Origin: JADGNZ01 sp963715895
Lineage (GTDB): Bacteria; Acidobacteriota; Thermoanaerobaculia; Gp7-AA8
DNA length: 64,000 nt
Assembly: GCA_963715895.1 (NCBI GenBank)
Contig: OY970284.1
Coordinates: 5,084,001-5,148,000 of the forward strand
Reading direction: 5' to 3'
Part shown: positions 1-9,100 of the stretch, piece by piece
Layout: each line of letters opens with the position of its first letter
Position numbering within the stretch: position 1 is the first letter of the stretch
The notes under the pieces: generated by a model
Databases searched by the model: none
What the model saw: only the letters and a program-made list of their open reading frames with translations
What the model was told of the DNA's origin: nothing
Translations under genes and position numbers: made by a program

Positions 1-1
1 C

Positions 2-520
2 TGCGACGTGGAACAGAACCGTATCGGGTCGGCAAGAACGTGGCTCGAAAAAGCGTTGCACGCTTTTCAACGCATTCGCTGCGAGGTCGAGGTGCTTCGA
101 ACGCAGTGGGCGCTCGCGCGTATCAACGCGCTCTTTGAGGATCGGAAGTCCGGCTTAGCGGCGTTGTTCCAACTGCGTGCCGCCTTCGAGAAACGCGGCC
201 TTCTCACCGATGGCGGGATGGTGATGCTCGATGCGACGGAAGCATTGCTCATCCCACCGCGACGGCCGGGAGCAGCGGCTCAAATCTGCAACTCGCTACC
301 TCAGCTCTTTGACCGCGCCGGTGCGACGCGGGAAGCACTCAAGGCTCTGGCGTATCTCCAGGAGGCGGCAGCGGCGCATCGCCTCACGGTGGAAGATGTC
401 CGTTCCGTAAAAATCTTTTTGGATCGCGCAGAAGACGGACAAGAGGATGCGTTCGTGCCGCCGAAGAAAAGAAGCGCGACGAGGAGCGAGCGGCCTGCAG
501 GCCCCTCGTCGGACGGGTGA
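2..520 (+). CDS. TPR-type protein, C-terminal part (5' end outside window)
   Basis: The reading frame is open from the first base, so the gene starts left of the window; the GTG at position 8 is only the first possible start codon seen. The visible 172 residues are helical and alanine/leucine rich, like TPR repeats. The tail (AFVPP followed by a basic end) and the WALAR / ALKALAYLQEA blocks resemble the end of the protein at 1310-2650 (WTLAHM, AYAYLREAV, PFVPP), so the two look like paralogues. By analogy this gene would also be an anti-sigma/TPR protein, but its N-terminal zinc motif cannot be seen. About 270 bases without a convincing gene follow before the sigma gene. Confidence 0.6.
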   Translation, partial: CDVEQNRIGSARTWLEKALHAFQRIRCEVEVLRTQWALARINALFEDRKSGLAALFQLRAAFEKRGLLTDGGMVMLDATEALLIPPRRPGAAAQICNSLPQLFDRAGATREALKALAYLQEAAAAHRLTVEDVRSVKIFLDRAEDGQEDAFVPPKKRSATRSERPAGPSSDG

Positions 521-791
521 CCCACAGGTGCGCTTATGGATGCGGAACTGAAATGCGGCTTTCGAGCAGCAAGTCGAACAAGAGATCCAACATGGACAGA
601 CCCTCCTCCTCCCGCCGCGATACCTGCGGCAGCGATGGTTGATGGAGAGGGCCGGCCCTCGCTCGGTCTAGGGATTACCGATGTCGCAAATGTATGACCC
701 CGAAAATCATCCTTTCGCCGGGTCGGAAGGGCTGTTCGCTATACTTCCGGCCATTCCGGCACCGCATCGACTTCTGCGGTCGCGCCTCCGT

Positions 792-1313
792 ATGTCCGAA
801 CCCACAGATACATCGCTCCTCGATGTGGACACGCAGGTCACGGCGGCGTATCACGAGCACTACCGAGTGCTGGAATACGTCGCGGTGCAGAAATTCCGCA
901 TCCCGGACGAGGACGTGCGCGGGCTTATCCACGAGGTATTCGTGGCCTTCATCAAGGCGCGAAATAAGGTGTACGACGAGCGGGCGTGGCTAGTCGGCGC
1001 GATGTGCAACCATTGCCGGCTGTATTGGCGCGCCCACGGCCGGGACGCCGGCGCTCTTCCCCTCGACGAGGAACGCGCGTGCGACGCCGAGGATGTGGCG
1101 AGGCGCGTCGACGTGAGCACGGTGCTGCGGCGTCTGCCGCAACGCTGCCGCGAGATCCTGCACCTGCGGTTCTTCGAGGAATACTCATCCGAGGAGATCG
1201 CGAACCATTTCGCAACGACGGTCCAGTACGCCAGAAAGATGGTCTATCGGTGCGTATGTGCTGCCCGGCTAGTTCTCACGCGCATCACGGTTCGCAGGAG
1301 CCAGCAGCCGTGA
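792..1313 (+). CDS. RNA polymerase sigma factor, sigma-70/ECF type
   Basis: This 173-residue protein has the two-part layout of ECF sigma factors. A region-2-like helix block (residues about 15-55, AYHEHYRVLEYVAVQKF then FVAFIKAR) is followed by a region-4 helix-turn-helix (about 115-165, LPQRCREILHLRFFEEYS, EEIANHFATTVQYARKMVYR). It would direct RNA polymerase to a specific promoter set. I chose ATG 792; the frame is open back to 681, but those extra 37 residues do not look sigma-like. Its TGA stop overlaps the GTG start of the next gene (GTGA), the usual sigma/anti-sigma coupling. A weak TATACT near 740 could be a -10 element, without a good -35. Confidence 0.85.
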   Translation: MSEPTDTSLLDVDTQVTAAYHEHYRVLEYVAVQKFRIPDEDVRGLIHEVFVAFIKARNKVYDERAWLVGAMCNHCRLYWRAHGRDAGALPLDEERACDAEDVARRVDVSTVLRRLPQRCREILHLRFFEEYSSEEIANHFATTVQYARKMVYRCVCAARLVLTRITVRRSQQP

Positions 1314-2650
1314 TCGATGGCCACTACGAGAGCTGGGAACTCCTTGCGTTCATCGAGGAGGCCCGTGACATCGTTGATATGGATGCCGCAGCCATCCACA
1401 TCGATACGTGCGATATCTGCGGCGCTGGGATGCGCGAGTGGCGCGCTTTCATCGGTCTTTTCTTTGATCGGGACGTGTATGAATTCGCCCGCCGAAAGAC
1501 GATGCGGCTGCTTGCTGCACAAGTTGCCGATGCCCAGAATGTCGCCCGGCGAGTCATCGTGGAGGACGCGGCAGCGGAGCACACCTTTGCGACGCTTTCG
1601 GACTGTCCGATCGAGTCCTGGGCGGCCTACCTTTCGGCGAGGCCGGGGCTGCGGACTGAAGGACTGATTCGGCGGATCATCCGCGACGCTCGCGACGAAT
1701 ATGACATTCACGCGGAACGTGCGCTGAAGCTCCTTGAGGTGGGTGTCACGATCGCGAATTCTCTCTCCGACGTCACAGCGATCGCCGAGCAACGCGCGAC
1801 GCTCGCAAAGGAGCGCGCGAATGCACTCCGGATGCTGAGCCGCTATCCGGAAGCCTTGGAGTCGCTCGACGAAGCGGAGCGGTTCCTGGACGTTGTCCCG
1901 ATCACTGGTGCCGATCGCGCGCTGATAGATTGGGCGCGCGCGACAGTCCTCTTCTATATGACACGGTACTCGGAGGCGTTGCCGCTCGTCCGCGCCGCGA
2001 GTGCTGAACTGATGCGCTTCGGTGAGCTTCCGCGCGTCCAACAAGCAAGGCTGCTTGAAGCGGGAATTCTGTATGAGATGGGCGAGGTGGAGTCCGCTCT
2101 CCGGATGTACGAGGAACTGACATCGTACTTCTTCAGTCTCGACGACGCCGAGACCACGGCGCGCATTTTAGCTAACCGCGCTGAGTGCGAGATGCGTCTG
2201 GATCGGCCGGGAATCGCGCGCGCACACGCCGCGCGGGCGATCCGATTGTACGAAGAGCTTGGGAAGCCATCCGAGAAGACACGGGTGCAGTGGACGCTTG
2301 CACACATGCTCCTACGCCAAGGGCGGGCGAATGAGGCGCTCGATGATCTCCGTGCCGTCGCGAGCGCGTTTGAGGCGCTCGGAATGCGGGCAGAGGCAGG
2401 CGGAGCTTTGCTCGATATCGTTGAAATCCACGTTGGCCTGCATGAGTGGGAAGATGCGATCCCGCTCGCACGCCACCTCGCCGGGCTCTTCACCGTGCTC
2501 GAGACGTCGCTACATGCGGCGACAGCCTATGCGTATCTCCGCGAAGCGGTTGAGGCGCAACACGCATCCCAGGAGTTGGTGGCGTACATTCGGACGTACG
2601 CAGAGTTGCCCGACACAACCGAAGCTCCGTTCGTGCCGCCGCAAACGTAG
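1310..2650 (+). CDS. anti-sigma factor with zinc finger and TPR domain
   Basis: This 446-residue protein starts at GTG 1310, inside the stop of the sigma gene, with a GGAG ribosome site at 1297-1300. The much longer frame upstream (from 986) is shadow of the sigma gene. Near the N-terminus HIDTCDIC fits the H-x3-C-x2-C motif of ZAS-type anti-sigma domains. The remaining about 350 residues are helical TPR-like repeats (for example LRMLSRYPEALESLDEAERF, LARATVLFYMTRYSEAL-type helices). No transmembrane segment is visible, so it is probably a cytoplasmic regulator that binds the adjacent sigma factor, with the TPR part sensing a partner. Function is inferred from motif and coupling. Confidence 0.8.
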   Translation: MIDGHYESWELLAFIEEARDIVDMDAAAIHIDTCDICGAGMREWRAFIGLFFDRDVYEFARRKTMRLLAAQVADAQNVARRVIVEDAAAEHTFATLSDCPIESWAAYLSARPGLRTEGLIRRIIRDARDEYDIHAERALKLLEVGVTIANSLSDVTAIAEQRATLAKERANALRMLSRYPEALESLDEAERFLDVVPITGADRALIDWARATVLFYMTRYSEALPLVRAASAELMRFGELPRVQQARLLEAGILYEMGEVESALRMYEELTSYFFSLDDAETTARILANRAECEMRLDRPGIARAHAARAIRLYEELGKPSEKTRVQWTLAHMLLRQGRANEALDDLRAVASAFEALGMRAEAGGALLDIVEIHVGLHEWEDAIPLARHLAGLFTVLETSLHAATAYAYLREAVEAQHASQELVAYIRTYAELPDTTEAPFVPPQT

Positions 2651-2686
2651 TCTGCGCCGCGCCGCTGCTTTAATGATGGAAGTTGA

Positions 2687-2706
2687 GGGTACATTCGTGG
2701 GTACAT
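2687..2706 (+). repeat. two direct repeats GGGTACAT, 12 bp apart
   Basis: GGGTACAT occurs at 2687-2694 and 2699-2706 in the short gap after the TPR gene. Closely spaced direct repeats next to a tRNA-3'-like sequence resemble the arm-type sites of tyrosine integrases. No integrase gene is in the window, so this remains a suggestion. Confidence 0.4.
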
Positions 2707-2754
2707 CGGGTGACCCGGAAGCGGAGAAACGTAGGTTCCATGCGGGTTTTAGGG

Positions 2755-2792
2755 TGGTGCGCACACGGGTTCAAATCCCGTGTGCGCTACCA
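2755..2792 (+). other. tRNA 3'-end-like hairpin (possible attachment site remnant)
   Basis: The segment holds a perfect 11-bp stem (2759-2769 with 2777-2787) around the loop TTCAAAT, followed by TACCA. Read as tRNA it is a T-arm with the canonical GTTCAAATC and a 3' acceptor end closed by ACCA. No matching 5' acceptor strand, D-arm or anticodon arm lies upstream at the right distance, so it is not an intact tRNA gene. The left arm TGGT also pairs with ACCA over one bulged T. It could be an att core left by an integrated element, or just a hairpin terminator between the converging genes; there is no T-tract. Confidence 0.45.
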
Positions 2793-2854
2793 ACCTGACA
2801 TGCCCTACTCGCTCGACGCACCGAGCAGCGCCGGCATCGTCCACCGCGGTTCAC

Positions 2855-5365
2855 TCACTTGTGCTGTCGCGGCTCCGCGTTCTTCACGTACTTGTCGAAC
2901 CAGCGCAGTTCCTCGTAGGCGAGCTGTTCGTTCGACTCCATGGACGCGTACCAGTGCGGCTCGTGAGGCAGCATGACCAGACGGACGACGCCCCCGTTGC
3001 CGCGGATGGCCTGGAAGAGCTGCTCGGACTGAAGCGGGGTCGTGCCGGGGTTGGCGTCGTCGGAGCCGTGCATGAGGAGCAGCGGAGCCTTCATCTTGTT
3101 GGCGAAGAAGTAGGGGGAGACTTTGAGATAGACGTCTTGAGCGTTCCACACCGAACGACTCTCGTTCTGGAAACCGAACGGCGTCAGCGTCTTGTTGTAG
3201 GCGCCACTGGTGGCGACGCCCGCCCGGAACAGATCGGTGTGGGCGACCAGGTTCGCGGTCATCAACGCACCGTGGCTGTGCCCCGTGACACCGATGCGGT
3301 CCCGATCGACGACGCCGAGCTCCACGGCTTTGTCCACCGCGGCCTGCGCGTCATCGACCAGCTGATCGATGTACGTGTCGTAGGCCTTCTTCGGGTCTCC
3401 GACGATCGGAAATGCCGCGTTGTCGATGATCGCGTATCCGGAGAGGAGCAGCAGTTGATAATTGCCCAGTCGCGTGAACGTCTGCTCGGAGCCGCTGACC
3501 TCGCCGGCGGTCTTGGAGCTGGCATAGTCGAGCGGGTAGGCGTAGAGGATCGCCGGCACCCGCGTGCCCTCTTTGTAGCCGGGCGGGGTGTAGAGGGTGA
3601 ACGAGAGCGCCACGCCGTCCTTTCGCTTGTAGGTCACCAGGCGTTTCCTGATTGCACGCACGGCGGGCGTCGGGTCAGGGATCTGCGTTACGGCGCGCGC
3701 GGTCGAGGCGATCGTTGCTTCGCCTGGGGCGGCGCTCGGCACCGGCGCTCCGAGTGTGCGCAGCATGAGATTGGGCGGTTCCGAGGGGGTCTGGTGCCAG
3801 GTGAGAAGCGCGTCGGAGGCGTCGTTGGCGAAGGTCAGGAAGTACTCGTACGCGTCCTTGCCGCTGCGGAAGAGGCGTCGCGGCTTGCCGGTACGAAGAT
3901 CGAAGCTGTCGAGAAACGGACGGTCCCCCGCCGTTGACGCCCCCTGGCCGCTCAGGAAGATCGTGTCGCCTTTCTGACGTATGGCCCACTGGCCGTTCGG
4001 CAGGATGCGATAGACAGGCTGGCCCGGATCGTCATAGGTCTCGTCACTCGACAGGTCCCAGATCAAGCGCGGCTTGGTCTCGGGGTGGTCGGCGTCGATC
4101 AGGAACGTTCGGCGCCAGTGACGGTTGTCGTCGTACTCCCGGAGCAATCCGGCGCCGCGTCGCTCGCTCCATTCGATCCCTTCGTATCGTTGCTCGGTGC
4201 GCGCGATCTCGACGGGGTTGGTTGTGAACGGCGCGCTCTGCATGAAGACTTTGTCGCGCGCGGGTACGCTCGTCTTCCAGTCTCCCCCATCGAGCGCCTC
4301 GGCCCATACCAGTGTCGCGGGCTCGGTGGGACGCCATTCGTGGTCGCGTGGACCGGTGGGCACGCCGTGGATCGGCACGTGATCGGCGATGGGCAACTTC
4401 GCGAGCGGCGTCGCTTTGCCGGTGCGGTCCCATACTTCGACGTCGTTCGCAAAGCGGCCGTAGGTCACCGCATAGGAATACGGTTTGCGGATCGAGGTCA
4501 CCAGGATGTGCTCACCGTCGGGCGAGAGGTCGACGTCGCTCAAGACCGCGGGCGCGCCGACGCGGGTGACAGCGCCGCTGGCGACGTCGACCAGCGCGAG
4601 CTGGCTCGTGCCGTAGTATTCGAAGAGTGCCGCGTCGGCCTGGTTTCTCAGCGTGTCACGCGCCTCATAGGTGCTGAACTCGCCGCCTCCCGTCGACTCC
4701 TGAATACGCGGGCCGTCGGTTCCCGCCTCGGCCGCCGGCGGCGCGCCAATGTCGTCGGGAACCAGCTTCACCAGCAGAGTCTTGCCGTCGGGCGTCCACC
4801 GGTGCGAGCTGCCGAGCATCGGGTTGAGCCGCACGCCGCCGACGCGGTGCGTGGTGCCGTCGCGGGCGCCGGCCCAGAGCTCAACCGCGTCGCGAGAAGT
4901 GTTGCGGAACGCGAAGCTCACGCCGTCGGCTGCCCACGAGAAGCCGTCGGCGCAGCCGCCGGGTGGCAGCGCGATCGGCGTCTCGTGACGGGTCACGATG
5001 TCCACGACGGAGAGCGTCTGTGCGCACGGTGCCACTCCGTAGCCGCCGGGCGTGTCGTGCTTGCGGCGCGTCCGTGGCTCGACGCGCACTCCGGCCAGTT
5101 TCAGAAATGGCTCCGCCACCTGCGCAATGGCCGGGTATTGAACCCATGACACGAGAAGCGCGCTCCCGCGCGTCGGACTCAGGATCGGTCGCGGCGGCGT
5201 GGGCGCGTGCAGGACGTCGAGCACGTACTGCGGCGGCAGGTCGTAACCTGAGAGGCGCTCCGGAGCCGGCCCGGGCGGGGCCGATGCCGCGATCGTTGCT
5301 GTCGAGAGGAGAGCCACCGTCAGAACGAGAGAGCTGCGAGAGACCCGACGAGTTGAAGGTGCCAT
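2855..5365 (-). CDS. S9 family (prolyl oligopeptidase) serine peptidase, exported
   Basis: This 836-residue protein begins with an N-terminal signal peptide (basic MAPSTRRVSRSS, then a hydrophobic stretch ending near ATIAASA). A beta-propeller-like region (about 60-560) precedes a C-terminal alpha/beta-hydrolase domain. The triad is visible: Ser697 in GHSHG, Asp769/770 in HGSDDANPG and His804 in LPHEPHWY. S9 peptidases cleave oligopeptides, here probably in the periplasm; the substrate cannot be read from sequence. The length fits the S9C-like exported enzymes common in Acidobacteriota and Bacteroidota. The gene stands alone, converging with the sigma/anti-sigma pair. Confidence 0.9.
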   Translation of the reverse strand: MAPSTRRVSRSSLVLTVALLSTATIAASAPPGPAPERLSGYDLPPQYVLDVLHAPTPPRPILSPTRGSALLVSWVQYPAIAQVAEPFLKLAGVRVEPRTRRKHDTPGGYGVAPCAQTLSVVDIVTRHETPIALPPGGCADGFSWAADGVSFAFRNTSRDAVELWAGARDGTTHRVGGVRLNPMLGSSHRWTPDGKTLLVKLVPDDIGAPPAAEAGTDGPRIQESTGGGEFSTYEARDTLRNQADAALFEYYGTSQLALVDVASGAVTRVGAPAVLSDVDLSPDGEHILVTSIRKPYSYAVTYGRFANDVEVWDRTGKATPLAKLPIADHVPIHGVPTGPRDHEWRPTEPATLVWAEALDGGDWKTSVPARDKVFMQSAPFTTNPVEIARTEQRYEGIEWSERRGAGLLREYDDNRHWRRTFLIDADHPETKPRLIWDLSSDETYDDPGQPVYRILPNGQWAIRQKGDTIFLSGQGASTAGDRPFLDSFDLRTGKPRRLFRSGKDAYEYFLTFANDASDALLTWHQTPSEPPNLMLRTLGAPVPSAAPGEATIASTARAVTQIPDPTPAVRAIRKRLVTYKRKDGVALSFTLYTPPGYKEGTRVPAILYAYPLDYASSKTAGEVSGSEQTFTRLGNYQLLLLSGYAIIDNAAFPIVGDPKKAYDTYIDQLVDDAQAAVDKAVELGVVDRDRIGVTGHSHGALMTANLVAHTDLFRAGVATSGAYNKTLTPFGFQNESRSVWNAQDVYLKVSPYFFANKMKAPLLLMHGSDDANPGTTPLQSEQLFQAIRGNGGVVRLVMLPHEPHWYASMESNEQLAYEELRWFDKYVKNAEPRQHK

Positions 5366-5518
5366 GAAGAGATTATCTACCGAACGGCGTGGAGTGTCGT
5401 TTCAAGTTCCAGCAAAGGGCGATGAAACAGATTCTCTCTTTTCAAAGCTAACCCGTTGATTCTTAGGATTTAAACGTCTGTTCTGCGGATCAAACCTTCT
5501 TGCTCTGCAGAGCAAGCC

Positions 5519-5623
5519 TTCTGCACTGCGTAGCTGACTTTCTGCTCTGCGTAGCTGACTTTCTGTTCTGCGTAGCTGACTTTCTGCTCTGCGTAGCTGA
5601 CTTTCTGCTCTGCAGAGCAACTT
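5519..5623. repeat. 21-bp tandem repeat array, about 5 copies
   Basis: Four nearly identical 21-bp units (TTCTGCTCTGCGTAGCTGAC plus T) run from 5519 to 5602 and a diverged fifth follows. Because 21 is a multiple of 3, two minus-strand frames stay open and would give 7-residue repeats (SYAEQKV or RRAESQL). These frames lack a ribosome site and a recognisable protein around them, so I regard them as repeat DNA, not genes. Confidence 0.85.
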
Positions 5624-5648
5624 TTCAGTTCCAGAGCCTCAACGACTT

Positions 5649-6056
5649 GTTCCGCGGATGAAACACGTTGATCTGACGGATCAAACTGGGTGTTCTGCGG
5701 ATCAAACACGTTGATCTGACGGATCAAACTGGGTGTTCTGCGGATCAAACACGTTGATCTGACGGATCAAACTGGGTGTTCTGCGGATCAAACACGTTGA
5801 TCTGACGGATCAAACTGGGTGTTCTGCGGATCAAACACGTTGATCTGACGGATCAAACTGGTTGTTCTACGGATCAAACATGTTGTTCTGACGGATCAAA
5901 CAGGGTGTTCTGCGGATCAAACATGTTGTTCTGACGGATCAAACCAGTTGATCTGAAAGATCAAACTCTTGATCTGACGGATCAAACCAGTTGTTCTGAG
6001 GAATCAAACGTTTGATCTCGGGCATCAAACCAGTTGTTCTGAAGGATCAACCTGTT
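5649..6056. repeat. 43-bp tandem repeat array, 7 good copies plus decayed copies
   Basis: Units begin at 5649, 5692, 5735, 5778, 5821, 5864 and 5907, a strict 43-bp period. Each unit carries two related half-units, TTCTGCGGATCAAACA and TTGATCTGACGGATCAAACT, the second with the palindrome TGATCTGACGGATCA. Copies become degenerate from 5864 on. The array fills most of the 808-base gap between the S9 peptidase and the giant exported protein; the last 110 bases (6060-6174) hold only an A/T-rich stretch before the start codon that could be a promoter. Confidence 0.9.
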
Positions 6057-6174
6057 CATCTCGCGGGGCGAGCGATTCCCTACCCCGCATTGAACCACCC
6101 CTACCATTTTAGGTAGTTGCATACATCCCACGGCTGGGACATGATGGGGACGGTCCCAAAATTTTATTTAGCCT

Positions 6175-9100
6175 ATGTCAACCTTCTCGCGCAACATCCT
6201 GCTCGCGTTAGCTGTCGTCATCCCTTGCTTCGGAAACGCCTACGCCTTGCCGGCACCGCGCCGGCCGGTGCCGAAGGCAAAGACGGTGGCGAAGGGGACG
6301 GACGTTCCTAACGGCACGCGTCATGCGTCGGTCCCGATCGTCCAGGCGCCCTATACCGGCGCGCCGCCGCTCGCGGTCGCGAACGCCGTTCGGACGCCGC
6401 CCCTGAGCAAAATGAAGGTCATTCCGCCGCCGTTTCGCGGTGAAGACGAGGACCGCTTCGAGCCGGTCCATCCGGTGCGTCCCACCGATACTCCGGCCGA
6501 GGATGGCAAACGGCAGATGATCATGGGGCAGACTCGCTCCGCTCCTGTCTCCACGGGCCTCAGCTTCGAGGGCGTCGGCACCGGCCTTCCGGGGTTCTTC
6601 CCCTGCTGCGTTCCGCCAGACACCAACGGACACGTCGGCGCCACGCAGTACGTACAGTGGAACAACCTCAGCTTCGCGGTCTGGGACAAGAGCGGGAACA
6701 AACTCTTCGGACCGGCGGCCGGCAACACCCTCTTTCAGCCGCTCGGCGGGGTTTGCGCCTCGCACAACGACGGCGACCCGGTCGTCAACTACGACGTTCT
6801 GGCCGGGCGCTGGGTCGTCTCGCAACTGGCCGTCTTTGCCAATCCCGGCTTCTCGCACCAATGCGTGGCCGTGTCGCTCACCAGCGACGCCATCGGCGCC
6901 TGGTACCTCTACGACTTCATCACCGATCCGGTGAACTTCGTCGATTATCCGAAAATGGCTGTCTGGCCCGACGGCTACTACATGTCCGGGCATATCTACG
7001 ACGGCAGCGGCTCGTCCTACCTTGCCGGACGAATCTATGCCTTCGAGCGCGACAAAATGCTCAATGGCCAGCCGGCCCGGATGCTGAGCAAGGATCTCAA
7101 GCAATACGGGGGGTTTCCCCAGTACGGTTTTCTGGCGGCGGATCTCGACAGCCCCCTGCCGCCCCCTCCCGGCGAAGCGGAGTTCGTCATCGGGCCCGAT
7201 CCCGCATCGACCACCCTCCTCGATTCGACCAGAGTAGCGGTCACGTGGGGGGTAACGCCGGCGATCGCGTTCACCGAGACGCAAATCAGCGCCAGTTGGG
7301 GCATACCACCGTGTGTGAGCGGCGCCGGCAGCCGCGCCTGCGTTCCGCAGCCACCGCCGGCCTCGGGATCCGACTACCTCGACAACCTCGATCAGATCAT
7401 GATGTACCGGCTCGGCTACCGCAACTTCGGAGGATCGCCGGTACAGGAGTCGCTGGTCGGCAACATCACCGTGGCCGGCAGCACGAGTACTCCCCCGCAC
7501 GGCGCCATCCGCTGGTTCGAGTTCCAGAACGCCGGCGACTCCACGGCCACGCCAACGGTTTACCAGGCCGCCACGTTCGATCCCGACAGCGACTACCGCT
7601 GGATGGGCTCGATCGCCATGGACAAAGACCACAACATCGCGCTGGGCTACAGCAAGTCGAGCACGACCGTCCTGCCGTCGATCTTCGTCAACGGACGCCT
7701 CGGCACCGATCCCATCAACACGCTCGGCACCGAGACACAGATGATGGCCGGAGCCGGCGTGCAGTTTTCGTATAACCGCTGGGGCGACTACAGCTCCATG
7801 ACCCTCGACCCCATCGACCAGTGCACTTTCTGGTACACCAGTGAGTATCTGCAGGCGAACGGTGCCTTCAACTGGGCCACGCGCATCGGCGCGTTCAAGT
7901 TCCCATCGTGCACCCCCGTATCGTGGGGCAACCTCAGTGGGAACATCACCTCGTGCGCGACCGGCGCGCCGATCGGCGGCGTCATCGTTTCGCTCGGCAA
8001 CGGATATTCCGTGGCCAGCGACGCCTCGGGGCACTACTCGGTGGCCGTCCCGGCCGGCACCTACACCGCCACCGCCGCCGGTACAGACCTCAATTGTTCG
8101 TCCAGCTCGCCCGCCACGGTCAGCGTGATCGTGCCGGTCGACGGCACGGTGACGCAGGATTTCTGCATGGCCGGGAGCTCGAAGCTCGAGTCCGGCGCTG
8201 TTTCCATCAGCGACACCGCCGCCGGCAACGGCAACGGCATCGTCAACCGGAACGAGTGCTTCGACCTCAGCGTCAACGTCGCCAACAACGGCTGCGCCAG
8301 TGAGTCCGCCATCAGCGCCACGCTGACGACGTCGACACCTGACGTGACCGTCACGCAGGGCAGCTCGTTCTATCCCGACCTGGCCGTTGGCGCCAACGGC
8401 GCTAATTCCATTCCATTCAGGATCAACACGGCATCGACGTTCGTCTGTGGTACGGCCATCAACTTCACGCTGAATCTCACGTACGCCAGCGGCAGCAAGT
8501 CGGTCGGCTTCACGGTGCCGACCTGCGGCAACGGCGGGAGCGCCGTCATTCCGATCAGCTCCCTCAGCCCGACCGACCCGAGCCAGCCCGACCGGCTGTA
8601 CCGCATTGGCACTCCAAGCAGTTGCGGCAACAAAGCCTGTCCCGGTCCACTCGGTGGCGGCACCTACTACTACAAGACGTTCAAGTTCACCAATTCCAGC
8701 GCCGCGACCGCCTGCATCACCGTCACCATGAACGGAGCATGCGGGTCGAGTGGCGGCCAGGTCGAGACCTCGGCCTATCTCGGAAGTACCTATACGCCTC
8801 CGGCGACCGGGGGCGGCAATATCTGCAACAACTACCTGGGCGATGCCGGCAGCAGCGTCGGCTCGATTCTCCCCAGTGTCACCTTTTCCTTCAACGTCCC
8901 CGCCCTTTCGGACTTCGTCATCGTCGCCAACACCGTGGACGTGGGTAGTTGCACGCAGTTCTCCGGCACCGTCAGCGGCTTGATCGACAACACTGCCGGT
9001 CCCGGCCCATGCCCAACCTGCACGCCTCCGGCGACGCCGGCGATCACCCCGGGCGGCCCGACGACGTTCTGCGCCGGCGGCAGCGTGACGCTCACCTCCA

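Noticed and set aside
986..1309. N-terminal extension of the anti-sigma gene
   Set aside because: Arg-rich shadow of the sigma gene; GTG 1310 has a ribosome site and typical overlap.
2755..2792. Complete tRNA gene
   Set aside because: No 5' acceptor, D-arm or anticodon arm at the right distance.
5402..5748. Two small minus-strand frames with heptad repeats
   Set aside because: Consequence of a 21-bp repeat; no ribosome site and two frames are equally open.
5649..6056. CRISPR array
   Set aside because: Units abut directly with no unique spacers and no cas genes are present.
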